Origin: Pseudomonadota bacterium
GTDB taxonomy: Bacteria > Pseudomonadota > Alphaproteobacteria > Reyranellales > Reyranellaceae
Assembly: GCA_018242505.1 (NCBI GenBank)
Contig: JAFEBU010000043.1
Coordinates: 62,001 to 126,000 of the forward strand
Direction: 5' to 3'
DNA length: 64,000 bases
The position numbers were made by a program, and so were the translations under genes. Positions 61,750-64,000 of the stretch are shown here, piece by piece. The stretch's first letter is position 1. Every line of letters starts with the position of its first letter. The notes under the pieces are model-generated. The model was not told where the DNA came from and searched no databases. It was given only the letters and a program-made list of their open reading frames with translations.

Positions 61750-62208
61750 TCAATGTCCCTGCATCATGCGCAGCGGTGTGTAGACCAGGACCGTTTCGCC
61801 CTTCTGGTTCTTGACGTCGTTGGTCGTGCGCACGAGGGCGCGCAGCGGGTCCTTCGAGGTGGGCCTGATCTCGGTCACCTCGATCTCGACATGGATGGTG
61901 TCGCCGACATAGGTCGGGCCCTTGATGTCGAAGCCCATCGACAGGAAAGCGAGCCCGGTGCCTTGCAGGGTGGTCGGGATCACCAGCCCCTCGGCCATGG
62001 AATAGACCAGCGCCCCGGGGACCGGATGGCCGCCGCGCATGGGGGCATGTTGCTCGATGTACTGCTTGTTGGTGAACAGCTCCTCGGAAAAGCCGCAAAG
62101 CGTCACGAAATTCAGCAGGTCGGCCTCGAACAGCGTACGGCCGAAGGTGATGAAGCGGTCGCCGATCTTGAGGTCCCGCCAGTTCCAGCCTTCACCAAGT
62201 TGCTTCAT
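61750..62208 (-). CDS. MaoC-like hot-dog dehydratase
   Basis: 152 aa. Hot-dog fold with the hydratase-2-like segment FGRTLFEADLLNFVTLCGFSEELFTN (catalytic Asp then His position is degenerate) and PVPGALVYSMAEGLVIPTTLQGTGLAFL; IKGPTYVGDTIHVEIEVTEIR is the typical strand pair. It would hydrate an enoyl-CoA or act as a thioesterase-like protein together with the adjoining crotonase. Starts 24 bases after the zinc-finger gene. Confidence 0.85.
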   Translation of the reverse strand: MKQLGEGWNWRDLKIGDRFITFGRTLFEADLLNFVTLCGFSEELFTNKQYIEQHAPMRGGHPVPGALVYSMAEGLVIPTTLQGTGLAFLSMGFDIKGPTYVGDTIHVEIEVTEIRPTSKDPLRALVRTTNDVKNQKGETVLVYTPLRMMQGH

Positions 62209-62232
62209 GGCTGATCCTTATGTGCATCGGCC

Positions 62233-62418
62233 TCAATGCGCATGGGCGTCGGGCTTGGCCCCTTCCCGCAGCACGTAGACCCGACTGCAATAAGGACACT
62301 CGACCCGCCCCTCCGCGCCGAGGTTGAGATAGACTTTGGGATGTCCCAGGGGGCCGTCGCCGCCATCACAGGCAACGCGGTCCGTGTCGACGGTGATGGT
62401 TTCGAAAGGCTCGGTCAC
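62233..62418 (-). CDS. NDUFS6-type zinc-finger protein
   Basis: 61 aa from a GTG at 62418 with AGGAGAGAG upstream. Ligands C17, H26, C41 and C44: [19 protein letters not shown] followed by [12 protein letters not shown]. This is the zinc-finger domain of the complex I accessory subunit NDUFS6, found free in alphaproteobacteria. Here it is the first gene of an operon with MaoC and crotonase, not with nuo genes. Diverges from the lipoprotein hydrolase gene with overlapping promoter space. Confidence 0.85.
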   Translation of the reverse strand: MTEPFETITVDTDRVACDGGDGPLGHPKVYLNLGAEGRVECPYCSRVYVLREGAKPDAHAH

Positions 62419-62443
62419 AATCTCTCTCCTGTTGCGCCGACGC

Positions 62444-63481
62444 ATGATAGCCGCAGCCTTGGCTCCGGTCATGTTGTCCGCTTGCTCGCCGCTGGTCGTT
62501 CCGGCCGGCAAACGCGAAGGCCCGCCCCGGCTTACCGACGACCGTTATGTCGCAGCCGACGGCACGGCGCTCCCGCTTTCGTCCTGGCCCGCAGCCAATG
62601 GCGCGGCGCCCAGCGCGATCGTGCTCGGCTTGCACGGCTTCGGCGACTATCGCAATGCCTTCGAGGAACCCGCCAAGATCTGGTCGAAGGCCGGAATCGC
62701 CACCTATGCCTATGACCAGCGCGGCTTTGGCGCCAGCCCGACCCGCGACCGCTGGCCCGGCACCGACACTTTGGTGGGGGACGCCAAGGCCGTCGCCCAG
62801 CTCCTGCATGAGCGCTATCCCAACGTGCCGCTTTATGTCGCCGGCGAAAGCATGGGCGGAGCGGTGGCCCTGGTTGCGGCCGATCGCGGGATCGCGACCG
62901 ACGGCCTGATCCTGCTCGCCCCCGCCGTGCGCTCGCGCAAATCGTTCGGCCGGCTCGTCGCCGCCGGCGCGTGGTTCTTCTCCCACACCATCCCGTGGCT
63001 GCCGATCGGCCCGACCTCGATCGACTTCCGCCCCACCGACAACCCCAAGACCCTGGAGAAGCTCCGGAAGGACCCCCTGATGCTGCGCAATCCGCGCGTC
63101 GATATGGCGACGGGTCTGCTCGACCTGATGGATGCGGCCTGCGCGGCGGCGGAAAATGTACAAGTGCCCTATATCCTGCTGCACGGGCTGGGCGATCGCA
63201 TTGTGCCGACGGGCCCGGTGCGGGACGTGATCGAGTTGATGCCGCGTCGCATCGATTCAAAACTCGCCTTCTACAAGCACGGCTATCATCTGCTGCTGCG
63301 CGACAAGGAGGGGCCGACTGTCTCCGCCGACATCGTGGCCTGGATAGAGAACCACACTGCACCGTTGCCGTCGGGCGCGGACGCGGGCGAGGTGCAGCCC
63401 AAGATGGCGGCGCTCTGGGGCTCGCGCCGCCCTCAGCCGCCGCCGGCAGGCACCGGCATCAGTCGCAGCGAAAGCGAATAG
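62444..63481 (+). CDS. Lipoprotein alpha/beta hydrolase (monoacylglycerol lipase-like)
   Basis: 345 aa. Lipobox LSAC with the lipid-bearing Cys near residue 14 after [10 protein letters not shown]; a TTG at 62432 would add MRRR-like basic residues and is a good alternative start. Hydrolase core: [39 protein letters not shown], nucleophile [19 protein letters not shown] (Asp) and [10 protein letters not shown] (His). Resembles bacterial monoglyceride lipases/lysophospholipases held in the envelope. A Pro-rich tail follows. No Shine-Dalgarno at either start. Confidence 0.85.
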   Translation: MIAAALAPVMLSACSPLVVPAGKREGPPRLTDDRYVAADGTALPLSSWPAANGAAPSAIVLGLHGFGDYRNAFEEPAKIWSKAGIATYAYDQRGFGASPTRDRWPGTDTLVGDAKAVAQLLHERYPNVPLYVAGESMGGAVALVAADRGIATDGLILLAPAVRSRKSFGRLVAAGAWFFSHTIPWLPIGPTSIDFRPTDNPKTLEKLRKDPLMLRNPRVDMATGLLDLMDAACAAAENVQVPYILLHGLGDRIVPTGPVRDVIELMPRRIDSKLAFYKHGYHLLLRDKEGPTVSADIVAWIENHTAPLPSGADAGEVQPKMAALWGSRRPQPPPAGTGISRSESE

Positions 63482-63482
63482 C

Positions 63483-63863
63483 CTATGCGCCCACGACGGC
63501 GGTCGACTCGATCTCCACCAGGAGACCCGGCACGGCAAGCGCACTGACAGCGACCAGGGTGGAGCTGACGGCCGAGCCCCGGAGCGCCTTGCCCAATGCC
63601 CTGGAAACGGCGGCCATGTCGCGAATATCGGTGACGAATATGGTGAGCCGCGTCAGATCCCGCAGCCGCGCGCCCGCCGACTTCAGCGCCGCTTCGATCT
63701 TGCGCATGGTGATCAGCGTCTGCTCGGCGGCGTCCTTGCCCTGCACGCGACCGCGTTGGTCGAGCGATGTGGTGCCCGACACGAAGACGAACGGCCCGCT
63801 CTTGACCGTGCGCACATAGAAGCCGACCACTTCGGTGCCGTCGCGGAACAGTTGCTTGGCCAT
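63483..63863 (-). CDS. RidA/YjgF-family protein
   Basis: 126 aa. GPFVFVSGTTSLDQRGRVQGKDAAEQTLITMRKIEAALKSAGARLRDLTRLTIFVTDIRD matches the RidA layout; the ligand Arg of canonical RidA near the C-terminus (xxRxxV) is replaced in LAVPGLLVEIESTAVV, as in the Rid4-7 subgroups. Canonical RidA deaminates reactive enamines; members without the Arg have other roles. Tail-to-tail with the lipoprotein gene, 1 nt apart. Confidence 0.85.
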   Translation of the reverse strand: MAKQLFRDGTEVVGFYVRTVKSGPFVFVSGTTSLDQRGRVQGKDAAEQTLITMRKIEAALKSAGARLRDLTRLTIFVTDIRDMAAVSRALGKALRGSAVSSTLVAVSALAVPGLLVEIESTAVVGA

Positions 63864-63940
63864 CGATCATTCTCCCCGTTCATGGCTCGAAATCGGGGCG
63901 GACTGTCGCCCCAAAACCGGGATTCGCCAAACCGCCCGCA

Positions 63941-63969
63941 TTGCGGCGACGATCCCCCTCCGGTATGGT
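63941..63969 (+). promoter_or_regulatory. Promoter of the tRNA gene at the window end
   Basis: TTGCGG (63941-63946) and TATGGT (63964-63969) with 17-base spacing, 13 bases before the first tRNA base. The layout fits a stable-RNA promoter. Confidence 0.6.
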
Positions 63970-63981
63970 CCGCTGCATCGT

Positions 63982-64000
63982 GGACCCGTAGCTCAGCTGG
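63982..64000 (+). tRNA. 5' end of a tRNA gene (truncated by window; possibly tRNA-Arg)
   Basis: GGACCCG (acceptor arm), TA, GCTC then AGCTGG (D arm and loop) is a standard tRNA beginning. Only 19 bases are in the window, so the anticodon is not visible; the GGACCCGTAGCTCAGCTGG opening is one I associate with alphaproteobacterial tRNA-Arg, with low certainty. Confidence 0.75.

Overview
The window is a gene-dense, GC-rich chromosomal segment with no transposase, integrase, phage or CRISPR sequence. Gene content points to a heterotrophic alphaproteobacterium: heme A synthase CtaA, a 61-residue NDUFS6-type zinc finger, an ETF-QO/TPR/ispE gene string, MaoC and crotonase operons, a membrane urate hydroxylase with a cytochrome c tail, and many acyl-CoA enzymes. 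A Reyranella-like or other Rhodospirillales/Hyphomicrobiales lineage is my guess; this rests on general gene content and not on a marker gene.

Layout. 1-6.8 kb: feruloyl-CoA synthase (minus strand) diverges from a complete branched-chain-type ABC transporter (binding protein, two permeases, two ATPases), which suggests uptake and CoA activation of aromatic acids. 6.9-15.7 kb: two acyl-CoA dehydrogenases, an SDR and a PcaD-like hydrolase, interrupted by a TetR-HlyD-ATPase-permease efflux operon. 15.6-21.9 kb: FUSC-type membrane protein, a small secreted four-cysteine protein, a repeat-rich gene-free stretch, an epoxide hydrolase whose tail runs into the debris of an MFS transporter gene, then a 3-hydroxyisobutyrate-dehydrogenase-like enzyme diverging from a D-aminoacylase-type amidohydrolase. 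21.9-26.6 kb: CLC/CBS channel with divergent MarR, fatty-acid desaturase with a perfect operator-like palindrome and a convergent TetR gene, GST. 26.7-30 kb: methylmalonate-semialdehyde dehydrogenase, and alanine dehydrogenase with divergent Lrp regulator. 30-38 kb: GMC oxidoreductase plus orphan peptide-type binding protein, GFA protein, amidohydrolase, an AsnC ligand-domain protein, RhlE helicase with a structured leader, cupin, methyltransferase.

38-52 kb: a double-barrel outer membrane protein, a 1166-residue fused GltD-like/PyrK-like oxidoreductase (Nfn-like architecture) diverging from ctaA, a Sel1/peptidoglycan-binding protein, ispE-TPR-ETF-QO, MetX-like acyltransferase and an atypical uracil-DNA glycosylase. 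52-60.8 kb: GNAT, ketopantoate-reductase-like protein and AAE3-like CoA ligase in one operon; malate synthase diverging from urate hydroxylase puuD; puuD is followed by a membrane-anchored protein resembling BECR-type toxin nucleases and an overlapping small gene that may be its partner. 60.8-64 kb: crotonase/MaoC/zinc-finger operon, a lipoprotein hydrolase, a RidA protein, and the first 19 bases of a tRNA gene with a good promoter.

Much of the segment serves catabolism of CoA thioesters (aromatic acids, branched-chain and fatty acids) and delivery of electrons to the quinone pool (acyl-CoA dehydrogenases to ETF to ETF-QO, then heme-A oxidase). Malate synthase and PuuD share an intergenic promoter region and could be linked through glyoxylate made from urate. 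The best candidate for something undescribed is the 58.1-59.0 kb pair downstream of puuD; the fused Nfn-like protein and several short-repeat arrays come next.
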